Positions 9,123 to 16,348 of a stretch of 64,000 bases of DNA are shown here, piece by piece (the stretch's first letter is position 1; each line of letters begins with the position of its first letter). The translations under genes were made by a program, and so were the position numbers. The notes under the pieces were generated by a model that made no database searches, had not been told where the DNA came from, and saw only the letters and a program-made list of their open reading frames with translations. The DNA comes from Thermoplasmata archaeon (lineage in GTDB: Archaea > Thermoplasmatota > Thermoplasmata > Lutacidiplasmatales > UBA184), in the NCBI GenBank assembly GCA_021817605.1, contig JAKAUN010000013.1, positions 1 to 64,000 of the forward strand. The letters are read 5' to 3'.

Positions 9123-10184
9123 GTGCAGCTCGCAGATCTCTACGAGTACCTGCCTGAGCTCGAGCGCAGCTTGGCCGAGAGCTACGCACGCGAACGCCGC
9201 TGTGTCCCGCCCCCCGTGAGGTCGTATGCCGAGCTCCTGCGCGGGTTCACGCTCCGCGGAGGCAAGCGCTTTCGCGCCCTCTTGGTCCTCGCCGGCTACC
9301 ACATCGGGACCGGAAGCGACCCCGGGGTCGCGATGCCTGCGGCGGTCGGCCTCGAGCACTTCCAGAGCTGGATGCTCGTCCACGACGACATCATCGACCA
9401 TGCCTCCGAGCGTCGCGGGGGGCCGAGCCTCCACCTCGAGGTCGCCCGCCGCCATCGACGGGAGCGCGCCCGGGGCCCCAGCGAGGAGTACGGCGAGGGG
9501 GTCGCCATCACGTTGGGGGATCTCGAGGAGCCTTTCGCCGTCGACGGGCTGCTCTCCGTCCGGGTCGATGCGGCGCGTCGGCTCTCCGCCCTCGAGGAGT
9601 ACGTGCGCATGACGCGCTTGACCGCCTACGGCCAGCTGCTCGACCTGCGCAACGGCTCGGCCGAGCCCGGCTCGGTCACCGAGGCGGAGGTTCTCACGGT
9701 GCACCGGCTCAAGTCGGCGGTCTACACCGTCGCCTCTCCCTTGGGGATCGGCGCGCGTCTCGCGGGAGCTTCCCCGGCCACCCTCCGCGACCTCGAAGCC
9801 TACGCCGTCGACCTCGGGATTGCCTTCCAGCTGAGAGACGACGTCTTAGGTGCCGGCTTCGGCGGTAAAGAGGTCGGCAAGAGCGCCAACGATCTCGGCG
9901 AGGGGAAGCGGACGCTCCTTATCGTCCGGCTCTGGCGGACCGGCTCGAAGGCCGAGAAGGCGGCGGTCGCCCGGGTCCTCGGGCGCCCCCGGGCCTCGCG
10001 TGCCTCCCTCGAGCTCGCCCGCGAGGCGATCCGCTCGAGCGGTAGCCTCGACTACAGCGAGCGGCGGATCGCCGAGCTCACCTCGCGGGGACTTGGGCGG
10101 ATCGAGCTGAGCCGGGCGATCCGGCCGTCGGCCAAGCCGCTGCTTCGGGAGATCGCTCACCGGCTCACCGACCGGGCGAACTAA
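9123..10184 (+). CDS. isoprenyl (geranylgeranyl-type) diphosphate synthase
   Basis: A trans-prenyltransferase that extends allylic diphosphates with isopentenyl diphosphate, giving the C20 or longer chains needed for archaeal ether lipids. The 353-residue protein has GGKRFR (46-51), the first aspartate-rich motif HDDIID (D88, D89, D92), KS in the middle, and a second motif QLRDDVLG (D239, D240), followed by GKSANDLGEGKRT. Position five of the second motif is Gly rather than Asp, which is common in the family. GTG at 9123 fits the promoter. Chain length cannot be judged here. It is divergent from the TPR gene. Confidence 0.9.
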   Translation: MQLADLYEYLPELERSLAESYARERRCVPPPVRSYAELLRGFTLRGGKRFRALLVLAGYHIGTGSDPGVAMPAAVGLEHFQSWMLVHDDIIDHASERRGGPSLHLEVARRHRRERARGPSEEYGEGVAITLGDLEEPFAVDGLLSVRVDAARRLSALEEYVRMTRLTAYGQLLDLRNGSAEPGSVTEAEVLTVHRLKSAVYTVASPLGIGARLAGASPATLRDLEAYAVDLGIAFQLRDDVLGAGFGGKEVGKSANDLGEGKRTLLIVRLWRTGSKAEKAAVARVLGRPRASRASLELAREAIRSSGSLDYSERRIAELTSRGLGRIELSRAIRPSAKPLLREIAHRLTDRAN

Positions 10185-10201
10185 GGGCCGGGAGAACCGG
10201 C

Positions 10202-10582
10202 CTAGCTTTCCGGACCCTCGGAGGTCTCCGGGGAGATCCCGGCCGCTCGGAGCTGCTGGGTGAGCTCCTGCTGCATGGTCCCGTAGCGCTCCTTGAGGTG
10301 GTTCTCCTGCCGCTCGATCCCCTTCTGGCGGATCTCGAGCGTCTCCTTCTCCTCCCCCAGGAGGTCCTCGACCTCCTTGCGGCTCTTGGCTCGGACGAGG
10401 AGGCCCCCGACCGGCCGGTAGATGACCGACTCGTCGGCCACCGTCTTGAGCTCCTCGAGGGTGTGCGTGATCTCGCGGAGCCTTAGGTCGAGCTGGAGGC
10501 GCTGCTGCTGGATGGCGCCGAGCTCCTGCTGGAGCCGCTGGAACTGCTTGAGGTCGTTCTGGAGCTTCGCCGGGAGCGCCAC
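10202..10582 (-). CDS. pfdB: prefoldin beta subunit
   Basis: The 126-residue small subunit of the hexameric chaperone that captures unfolded proteins and hands them to the thermosome. The sequence starts LPAKLQNDLKQFQRLQQ, forms a first coiled coil, a short beta hairpin (ESVIYRPVGGLLV at about residues 48-60), and a second coiled coil to the end. GTG at 10582 is the only start giving the full first helix. It overlaps the 3' end of pcc1 by 100 bp in another frame and has its own TATA-like site at 10605-10612. Confidence 0.9.
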   Translation of the reverse strand: MALPAKLQNDLKQFQRLQQELGAIQQQRLQLDLRLREITHTLEELKTVADESVIYRPVGGLLVRAKSRKEVEDLLGEEKETLEIRQKGIERQENHLKERYGTMQQELTQQLRAAGISPETSEGPES

Positions 10583-10911
10583 GCAGGCGAGGACGGAGCT
10601 CGAGAGATAAGCGCTTCGGGGGCCGCAGGCGGCGTCGCGGCGGCCGGGGTCGCGGAGGCCGCTCCCAGCGTCGCGAGCGCGAGGTCGATCCAGCCCAAGT
10701 AGGTGTTCAACGCCGCGCGCATCGCCCCGCCGTCCTCGGCGACCACGGAAAGCCGCAGCGTCCCCTCGGCGCCCCGTCGCACGGTCGCCCGAGCTCGGGG
10801 GACCTCCCGCGCCGCCTCCGGTCCGAGGGCGCGGGCGAGCCAGCGGCTCGTCGCGCGACGATCCGCTACGACCTCGACCGCCGCCCTCCAGATCGGGGCG
10901 GGTCGGCTCAT
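10483..10911 (-). CDS. KEOPS complex subunit Pcc1-like protein
   Basis: The first 85 residues match Pcc1, the small dimerising subunit of KEOPS, which makes t6A37 in tRNAs: an IWRAAVEVV strand, a helix with RALGPEA, a VRRGAEGTLRLSVVAED strand pair, and the helix AMRAALNTYLGWIDLA. The ATG at 10911 overlaps the adenylosuccinate lyase stop by 4 bp. Pcc1 next to prefoldin beta is a known archaeal neighbourhood. After residue ~105 the reading frame continues through the prefoldin gene as a Ser-rich tail, which is probably a by-product of overlap. KEOPS partners Kae1 and Bud32 are not in this window. Confidence 0.72.
   Translation of the reverse strand: MSRPAPIWRAAVEVVADRRATSRWLARALGPEAAREVPRARATVRRGAEGTLRLSVVAEDGGAMRAALNTYLGWIDLALATLGAASATPAAATPPAAPEALISRAPSSPAWRSRRSSRTTSSSSSGSSRSSAPSSSSASSST
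10605..10612 (-). promoter_or_regulatory. TATA-like element for prefoldin beta
   Basis: Minus-strand GCTTATCT, centred about 26 bp before the GTG at 10582, would give pfdB a separate leaderless transcript from inside the pcc1 reading frame. Confidence 0.4.
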
Positions 10912-12281
10912 GCTGCGGGCCCGAAGGTCTTCTCGAGGTCCGCCAGGATGCGGTCGGTCTTCGCGGCCGCGGCCCTGACGTAGCTCGCCGGGTCGAGAAG
11001 GCGGTCGACCTCCTCCGCGGAGAGCAGGGCACGGACCGACGGGTCGGACTTCGCCCGCTCGACGAGCGGCGGGCCTGCCTCGGCATCCCGCGTGAGGCGC
11101 CGCAGGAGCTCGTGGGCCTCGGCCCGCGCGAGCCCCTTGGCCGTGAGCCCGAGCAGGAGGTTCTCGGTCATCGCCGCCCCGCCCGAGGCGCGAAGGGCCT
11201 CGGCCATGCGCGCCGGGTCGACCTCGAGCCCGGCGAAGACCTCGAGGAGCTTCCGCAGGATGTCGTCCGAGAGCACGATGGCGTGCGGCAGGACGATACG
11301 CTCGTTGGCGGAGTTGGCGAGGTCGCGCTCGTGCCACTGGACCATGTTCTCGAGCGGCGGGAGGGCGAAGGCACGGACGAGGCGGGCAAGGCTGGTGATG
11401 TTCTCGCTCGTCACCGGGTTGCGCTTCTGCGCCATCGTCGAGCTGCCCACCTGGCGCTCCTCGTCGAACGGCTCGGCGACCTCGGCGATCTCGGTGCGCT
11501 GCAGGTTGCGGACCTCCGTCGCGAGGCGCTCGGCCGTCGCGGCGAGCAGGGCGAGGAAGTTGGTGAACTCCGCGAGCCGGTCCCGCCCGACGATCTGGGT
11601 GGGGGCCTCGTCCGCGGCCAGGCCAAGCGAGCGCATCACCCGCTCCTCGACCGCCTGGGCCCGGTCCCCGAAGCCGGCTCCCGTGCCGACGGCGCCGGCG
11701 ATCTTCCCGACCAAGAGGCGAGGCGCGAGCTCCAATAGACGACGGTGATGCCGGGCGACCTCGGCGGCGGCGACCGCCACCTTGTAGCCGAAGGAGATGG
11801 GGACGCCGTGCTGGCCGTGCGTCCGGCCGACCTGTGCGGTCTGCCGGTGCGTGCGGGCAAGCCCGACCAGCACCCGGCCGAGCTCCTCGAGGTCCTTGGA
11901 AAGGATCTCCACGGACTCCTTGAGCTCGAGTGCCATCGCGGTCTCGGTCACGTCGGCGCTCGTGGCTCCGAAGTGGACCCAACGGCCGGCAGGGCCGGCT
12001 GCCTCGGCGAGGGCCCGCGTGATCGCCATCACGTCGTGACGCGTCGAGCGTTCGATCTCGTCCACCCGCGCGAGGGAGACCCTCTCGAGGGTCGCCGCGT
12101 GGCCGATCGCCTCCGCATCGGCGGCAGGGATCATGCCGAGCTCCGCCTCGGCCGCCGCCAGCGCCGCCTCTACGTGGAGCGCGCGCCGCAGGCGGGCCGC
12201 CCGGGAGAAGACGCTGCGGACCTCCTCGCGGCCGTAGCGGAACTCGATCGGACAGAACAACGAGGAGGTGTCGCTCGTCAC
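10908..12281 (-). CDS. purB: adenylosuccinate lyase
   Basis: Cleaves SAICAR and adenylosuccinate, releasing fumarate, in purine synthesis. The 457-residue protein belongs to the fumarase/aspartase superfamily, with the signature loop GSSTMAQKRNP at about residue 277, the THGQHGVPISFG block carrying a catalytic His at about 158, and STRHDVMAI near residue 82. Length is normal for archaeal PurB. GTG at 12281 is placed about 24 bp downstream of a TATA-like site. The gene leads an operon with pcc1 and pfdB. PurF is also in the window, at 33945-35354. Confidence 0.95.
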   Translation of the reverse strand: MTSDTSSLFCPIEFRYGREEVRSVFSRAARLRRALHVEAALAAAEAELGMIPAADAEAIGHAATLERVSLARVDEIERSTRHDVMAITRALAEAAGPAGRWVHFGATSADVTETAMALELKESVEILSKDLEELGRVLVGLARTHRQTAQVGRTHGQHGVPISFGYKVAVAAAEVARHHRRLLELAPRLLVGKIAGAVGTGAGFGDRAQAVEERVMRSLGLAADEAPTQIVGRDRLAEFTNFLALLAATAERLATEVRNLQRTEIAEVAEPFDEERQVGSSTMAQKRNPVTSENITSLARLVRAFALPPLENMVQWHERDLANSANERIVLPHAIVLSDDILRKLLEVFAGLEVDPARMAEALRASGGAAMTENLLLGLTAKGLARAEAHELLRRLTRDAEAGPPLVERAKSDPSVRALLSAEEVDRLLDPASYVRAAAAKTDRILADLEKTFGPAA

Positions 12282-12301
12282 GCTCGGCGAGCCGACTCCG
12301 G

Positions 12302-12308
12302 ATATTTA
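12302..12308 (-). promoter_or_regulatory. TATA-like element for purB
   Basis: Minus-strand TAAATAT is centred about 24 bp before the purB GTG and is the only AT-rich run in the divergent intergenic space. Confidence 0.5.
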
Positions 12309-12436
12309 GCGGTGCCCCGGACCGCCGGCGCGGACCCTCCGGCGCCTCCTCCCAGGGGCAAAGCGGGGGACGACGGCTCGGGCCCTCTCCACCACCGGGT
12401 TCTTCTGCGCCTGATCCGCTGCCTGCCCGATCGTAG

Positions 12437-13387
12437 ATGGCCGGGACCCTCATCGCCCTCGGCGGCAACGCGCTCCAGCGCGCCGGCGGCAGCGGCTCGT
12501 GGAAGGAGGCGCGGGCGAGCCTGCGCGCGGTCGCCCCTGTCCTCGCCGAGGCAGCCCAAACGAGCGGGACGCTCGTGCTCACCCACGGCAACGGTCCTCA
12601 GGTCGGCGCCCTCCTACGCCAGAACGAGCTCGCCGCCGACGAGCTGCCCGGCCTTCCGCTGGACGTGCTCGGTGCCGAGACCCAGGGGCAGATCGGCTAC
12701 CTCATCCAGAGCGAGCTCACCCCGATGCTCAGGCGGCGCAGGGTGGGTCGCTCGGTCCTCACCGTGATCAGCCGGACCGAGGTTCGGGCGAACGACCCGG
12801 CGTTCCTCCATCCGACCAAGCCGATCGGGCGCTACTACTCGGAAGCCGAGTCGCGGCTGCTGCGCAAGAAGCTCGGATGGTCGATGGTCGACGACCGGGT
12901 CCGGGGGGGCTGGCGTCGCCTGGTCCCCTCACCGAGGCCGGTCCGATGGCTCGAAGGACCCCTCGTCCGCGGGCTCCTCGACACCGGCGCCGGCGGGCGT
13001 TGGATCCCGGTCGTCGCGGGAGGCGGCGGCATCCCCGTCGTGCGTCGGCCCTCCGGGGCCTACGAGGGGGTCGAGGCCGTCGTCGACAAGGATCTCGCAG
13101 CGGCGCTTGTCGCCCGAGAGCTCGGCCTCGAGACGATGGCCATAGTCACCGACGTCCCCGGCGCCGCGCTCTCCTTCGGGCGCTCGGGGGAGCGCTGGCT
13201 CGGCGAGGTCTCGCGTCAGGAGCTCGCGAACTACCGCTCCCGAGGGGAGTTCGCCGAGGGAAGCATGGAGCCGAAGGTCGACGCGGGACTTGCGTTCCTT
13301 TCCGGGGGAGGACGCCACTTCCTCATCTGCGACATCCCTTCCCTGCCGAGGGCGCTTCGGGGCGAGGCCGGCACCCGGGTGGGCTAG
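12437..13387 (+). CDS. arcC: carbamate kinase
   Basis: A 316-residue member of the amino-acid kinase fold that reversibly transfers phosphate between carbamoyl phosphate and ADP. Characteristic blocks are LIALGGNAL at the start, THGNGPQVG (about residues 52-60), DVLGAETQGQIGY, DPAFLHPTKPIG, VVAGGGGIPV, and VDKDLAAAL with the nucleotide-binding EPKVDA near residue 277. The length is the family norm. No arginine deiminase or ornithine carbamoyltransferase genes are nearby, so whether it makes ATP or carbamoyl phosphate is open. The stop overlaps the convergent neighbour by 4 bp. Confidence 0.93.
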   Translation: MAGTLIALGGNALQRAGGSGSWKEARASLRAVAPVLAEAAQTSGTLVLTHGNGPQVGALLRQNELAADELPGLPLDVLGAETQGQIGYLIQSELTPMLRRRRVGRSVLTVISRTEVRANDPAFLHPTKPIGRYYSEAESRLLRKKLGWSMVDDRVRGGWRRLVPSPRPVRWLEGPLVRGLLDTGAGGRWIPVVAGGGGIPVVRRPSGAYEGVEAVVDKDLAAALVARELGLETMAIVTDVPGAALSFGRSGERWLGEVSRQELANYRSRGEFAEGSMEPKVDAGLAFLSGGGRHFLICDIPSLPRALRGEAGTRVG

Positions 13388-14160
13388 CGCGCCGGGGCAC
13401 CGGGCCGCTGCGAGGCAGCCCGCAACCAGCGTGCCACGCCGGTCCCGTACTGGAGAGCCACCTTCGGTCGGTGCGCCACCGCGTCGGGAAGCCCCCTTCG
13501 CGCCGCCCACTGCCGGAAGTAGCGCTTCGACTCCGGGGCCGGGAGACGCTCCCCGATCGGGATCGCGAGGGCGGCCTCTCGGAACGCCGGGGAGAGGTAG
13601 GGAGCGGTCACCTGCCGACCGAGCGCCCGGGCGAGGCGGACCGTGCGCGGCCAGTCCTCCTCGAGAAGGCGGCGAAGGTCCTCCTCGGCACGCGCGGCGG
13701 CCTCCTCGCAACGGAGCCCGCGAAAGTGGGCGTAGCCGAGGAAGAGCTCGTCCGCTCCCTGCCCGAGCAGCACCTCGGTCGTGGTCGAGGCACCGAGGGC
13801 GGCGCCCAGGGCGAGGAAGACCCCACGAAGAGCGGGGGGCGCGGTGTCGAGCTCGTCGGCCAGCCTGCCGTCGAGCCGGGCGAGCTCGTCGTCCGACACG
13901 ACGTGAGCGCTCCATGCAAGGCCAAGCTGCCCGGCCACCCGCTCGGCCGCGGAGAGGTCCCGGGAGCCCGGACGCCCGAGGGTCAGCGCCCGAAAGCCGG
14001 GAGCCGCCCCGAGCTCGAAGGCCAGGAGGCCGGAGTCGACGCCTCCCGAGAAAAGGAGCGTGAACGGTTCGGTGGCCCTCTTCCAGGGGGCCAGGGCCCC
14101 GTCGAGCGCCCGTCCGAGGGCCAGGTCGGGGTCGAGGGTCCGAGACGCTTCCCAAGGCAT
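13384..14160 (-). CDS. stand-alone asparagine synthase-like PP-loop protein
   Basis: A 258-residue protein equivalent to only the C-terminal synthetase domain of AsnB. The PP-loop SGGVDSGLL (about residues 37-45) binds ATP, and GQGADELFLGY near residue 137 is the second family hallmark; the C-terminus KRYFRQWAARRGLP also matches. The N-terminal glutaminase domain with its catalytic Cys is absent, so ammonia or a different nucleophile would be used. It may adenylate a substrate other than aspartate. ATG at 14160 sits 27 bp from the TATA box shared with the divergent phosphatase gene, which favours it over a GTG further upstream. Confidence 0.8.
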   Translation of the reverse strand: MPWEASRTLDPDLALGRALDGALAPWKRATEPFTLLFSGGVDSGLLAFELGAAPGFRALTLGRPGSRDLSAAERVAGQLGLAWSAHVVSDDELARLDGRLADELDTAPPALRGVFLALGAALGASTTTEVLLGQGADELFLGYAHFRGLRCEEAAARAEEDLRRLLEEDWPRTVRLARALGRQVTAPYLSPAFREAALAIPIGERLPAPESKRYFRQWAARRGLPDAVAHRPKVALQYGTGVARWLRAASQRPGAPAR

Positions 14161-14184
14161 CGTGCGCGGAGGACCGACCAATCG

Positions 14185-14190
14185 TTTAAA
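14185..14190. promoter_or_regulatory. palindromic TATA box shared by two divergent genes
   Basis: TTTAAA, a perfect palindrome, is centred 27-28 bp from the minus-strand ATG at 14160 and 25-26 bp from the plus-strand GTG at 14213. It is the only AT-rich hexamer between the genes. Confidence 0.6.
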
Positions 14191-14212
14191 CCGAGGCGCT
14201 CTCCTCGGCGCC

Positions 14213-14800
14213 GTGGCGCCGGTGCAGGAAAGCCTCTACGGCGAGAAGCGGCGGCGAAGGGCGCTCTTCGTCGACCGCGACGGCACGCTCAACCCGGACC
14301 CGGGCTACCTCAAGGACCCGGCGCGGCTCGAGCTCTTCCGCGGGGTCGGGGATGCGCTTCGGCTCGTCCACGATCACGGCGAGCTGGTCGTCTGCGTGAC
14401 CAACCAGTCCGGCGTCGAGCGCGGCTTCTACACGGCCGAGGATGTCGGCCGCATCCACGCGCGGCTCAACGAGCTCTTGGCCCGCGAGAAGACGCGGGTG
14501 GACGCCTTCTACTTCTGCCCGCACCACCCGGACCGCGGGTGCGCCTGCCGTAAGCCGGGCACCCAGCTCTTCGAGCGGGCGCGGGAGGAGCTCGGCCTGG
14601 ACCTCGCCCGCTCGGCGATCGTCGGGGACCGCTGGCTCGACATCGAAGCCGGCCGCCGCCTCGGTCTCCTCACCGCGCTCGTGAAGAACCCCGGCCACGA
14701 GCAGGCCGTCGAGCGCGAGCTGGCCGAGCACGGATGCCAGCCCGACCTCACGGCCCACTCCTTCGCCGGGGCGGTCGCTCGAGTCCTCGCCCGAGGGTAG
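14213..14800 (+). CDS. HAD-family GmhB/HisB-N-type phosphatase
   Basis: A 195-residue phosphatase of the D,D-heptose 1,7-bisphosphate phosphatase group. Motif I is VDRDGTLN with nucleophile and acid Asp, then TNQSGVERG (motif II), RKPG (motif III Lys) and GDRWLDIEAG (motif IV). The zinc loop CPHHPDRGCACRKP is intact. In archaea such enzymes may act on sugar bisphosphates for glycans or on histidinol phosphate; the neighbours do not decide this. GTG at 14213 is supported by the promoter spacing. Confidence 0.88.
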   Translation: MAPVQESLYGEKRRRRALFVDRDGTLNPDPGYLKDPARLELFRGVGDALRLVHDHGELVVCVTNQSGVERGFYTAEDVGRIHARLNELLAREKTRVDAFYFCPHHPDRGCACRKPGTQLFERAREELGLDLARSAIVGDRWLDIEAGRRLGLLTALVKNPGHEQAVERELAEHGCQPDLTAHSFAGAVARVLARG

Positions 14801-14864
14801 CTCGGTCCCTGTCCTCGTTCCAAGCCCTTAAGGGCCGGTCCCCCTCGCACGACGGAGGCCCCTC

Positions 14865-15617
14865 TTGCTCGACCTGCTGCTGGCGGCCGTCGGGTCGGCC
14901 ATCACCGTGCTGCTCGCCGTCGGTGCAGCGGCCGCCCGGGCGCTCACCCCGCTCGCCTCCGCGGTCGCCGGAGCGTTCGGCGTCGCGGTCGTCACGTTCT
15001 CCGGGTTCGGTTTCCTCACCCTGCTCGTGGTCTTCGTCGTCGTGAGCTCGCTCGCGACGCGCTTCCGTTTCGAGGAGAAGCAGCAACGCCACGTCCAGGA
15101 GGGGACGGCCGGCGAGCGAGGCGTCTCGAACGTGATCGCCCACATCGTCCTCCCCACCGGGATCGCGGTCGCCGCGGGCTTCTCCTGGATCTCGCCCACG
15201 ACCTCCGCGGTGCTCTTCGGCTCCGCCCTCTCCTTCGCCCTCGCCGACACCCTGGCGAGCGAGTTCGGCGTCCTCTCCGGAGCGGCCCGCAGCATCCTCT
15301 CGATGAAGGCGGTCGAGCCCGGGACGAACGGCGGGGTTTCCGCGGTCGGCGAGGGGTTCGCCCTCGTAGGGGCGTTCGGCATCGCCCTGGTGGGAGGCGC
15401 GGCGTTCGCCCTCTCGGGTACCGGTTTCGGGGCCCCGGCGATGTTCTTCGGGGTGGTCGGCCTCGCGGGATTCCTCGCCTGCCAGGTCGATTCCGTCCTC
15501 GGCGAGGCGCTCGAGAACCGCGGCCTGCTCACCAAGGGCAGCACCAACTTCCTCGGGATGCTCTCCGCGATAGGGATCGCGGCGGCGTTCCTCTTGCTGC
15601 TGGGCCCGGGCCTGTGA
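14865..15617 (+). CDS. DUF92/VTE6-family membrane protein
   Basis: A 250-residue integral membrane protein with about seven hydrophobic segments. It has the family pattern ATRFRFEEKQ after the second or third helix, ALADTLASEFG, and VEPGTNGGVSAVGEG, which are conserved in DUF92. Plant VTE6, a member, phosphorylates phytyl phosphate, so a polyprenyl-phosphate kinase role in isoprenoid salvage is plausible, but this is transfer from a distant homologue. The start is TTG at 14865, 6 bp after GGAGG (14855-14858 region). It overlaps queC by 4 bp (GTGA), so the two are co-translated. Confidence 0.8.
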   Translation: MLDLLLAAVGSAITVLLAVGAAAARALTPLASAVAGAFGVAVVTFSGFGFLTLLVVFVVVSSLATRFRFEEKQQRHVQEGTAGERGVSNVIAHIVLPTGIAVAAGFSWISPTTSAVLFGSALSFALADTLASEFGVLSGAARSILSMKAVEPGTNGGVSAVGEGFALVGAFGIALVGGAAFALSGTGFGAPAMFFGVVGLAGFLACQVDSVLGEALENRGLLTKGSTNFLGMLSAIGIAAAFLLLLGPGL

Positions 15618-16306
15618 GGCGCACCGGCCGCGGCGGAGGAAGCGTGGTCCTCCTCTCGGGGGGAATGGACTCGGCGACCTGCCTCGCCCTCGCGTCGAAG
15701 GAGGCCCCACCCGTCCACGCCCTCAGCTTCCTCTACGGGCAGCGCCACGCCCGCGAGCTCTCCTCCGCGACGGCGCTCGCCCGGCACTTTCGGGTCGCCG
15801 AGCACCACCTGGTGCGTCTCCCGCTCGCCGGACTGCTGAGCTCCTCGCTCACGAGCGCCGACGCGCGGCTTCCCTCCGGCGGACCCCGGCGCGGGAGGGT
15901 CCCGAGCACCTACGTGCCGGCGCGCAACACGATCCTCCTCTCGATCGCTCTCGGCTACGCGGAGAGCCACCACCTGGGGACGATCTACTTCGGCGCGAAC
16001 GCGATCGACTATTCCGGCTACCCCGACTGCCGCCCGGAGTTCCTTCGGGCGTTCCAGCGTCTCGCGCGGCTGGGGACCCGGGCCGGGAGCGAGAGGCGCT
16101 CCGCTCCCCACGTCCGCGCCCCTCTCCTCACCCTCTCGAAGACCGGGATCGTGCGGCTCGGCGAGAGGCTCCGCGTTCCGTGGGAGCTCTCCTGGAGCTG
16201 CTACGCCGGCGGGCGACGCCCGTGCGGGACGTGCGACTCCTGCCGGCTGCGGGCCCGGGGATTCCGCGCGGCCGGCGTCCCCGATCCCCTGCTCGGACCC
16301 ACCTGA
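15614..16306 (+). CDS. queC: 7-cyano-7-deazaguanine synthase
   Basis: Makes preQ0 from carboxydeazaguanine and ammonia with ATP; in archaea preQ0 is the precursor of archaeosine in tRNA. The 230-residue protein has the PP-loop LLSGGMDSAT at about residues 13-22, YVPARNTILLSIA near 101-113, the FGANAIDYSGYPDCRPE substrate region, and the zinc-binding cluster CYAGGRRPCGTCDSC at the C-terminus. GTG at 15614 overlaps the upstream stop. QueD, QueE and archaeosine transglycosylase genes are not in the window. Confidence 0.95.
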   Translation: MRRTGRGGGSVVLLSGGMDSATCLALASKEAPPVHALSFLYGQRHARELSSATALARHFRVAEHHLVRLPLAGLLSSSLTSADARLPSGGPRRGRVPSTYVPARNTILLSIALGYAESHHLGTIYFGANAIDYSGYPDCRPEFLRAFQRLARLGTRAGSERRSAPHVRAPLLTLSKTGIVRLGERLRVPWELSWSCYAGGRRPCGTCDSCRLRARGFRAAGVPDPLLGPT

Positions 16307-16348
16307 GCGCTGCCCGGCGTCCGCCCTCTCGGACCCCGCGGCAGGGTC

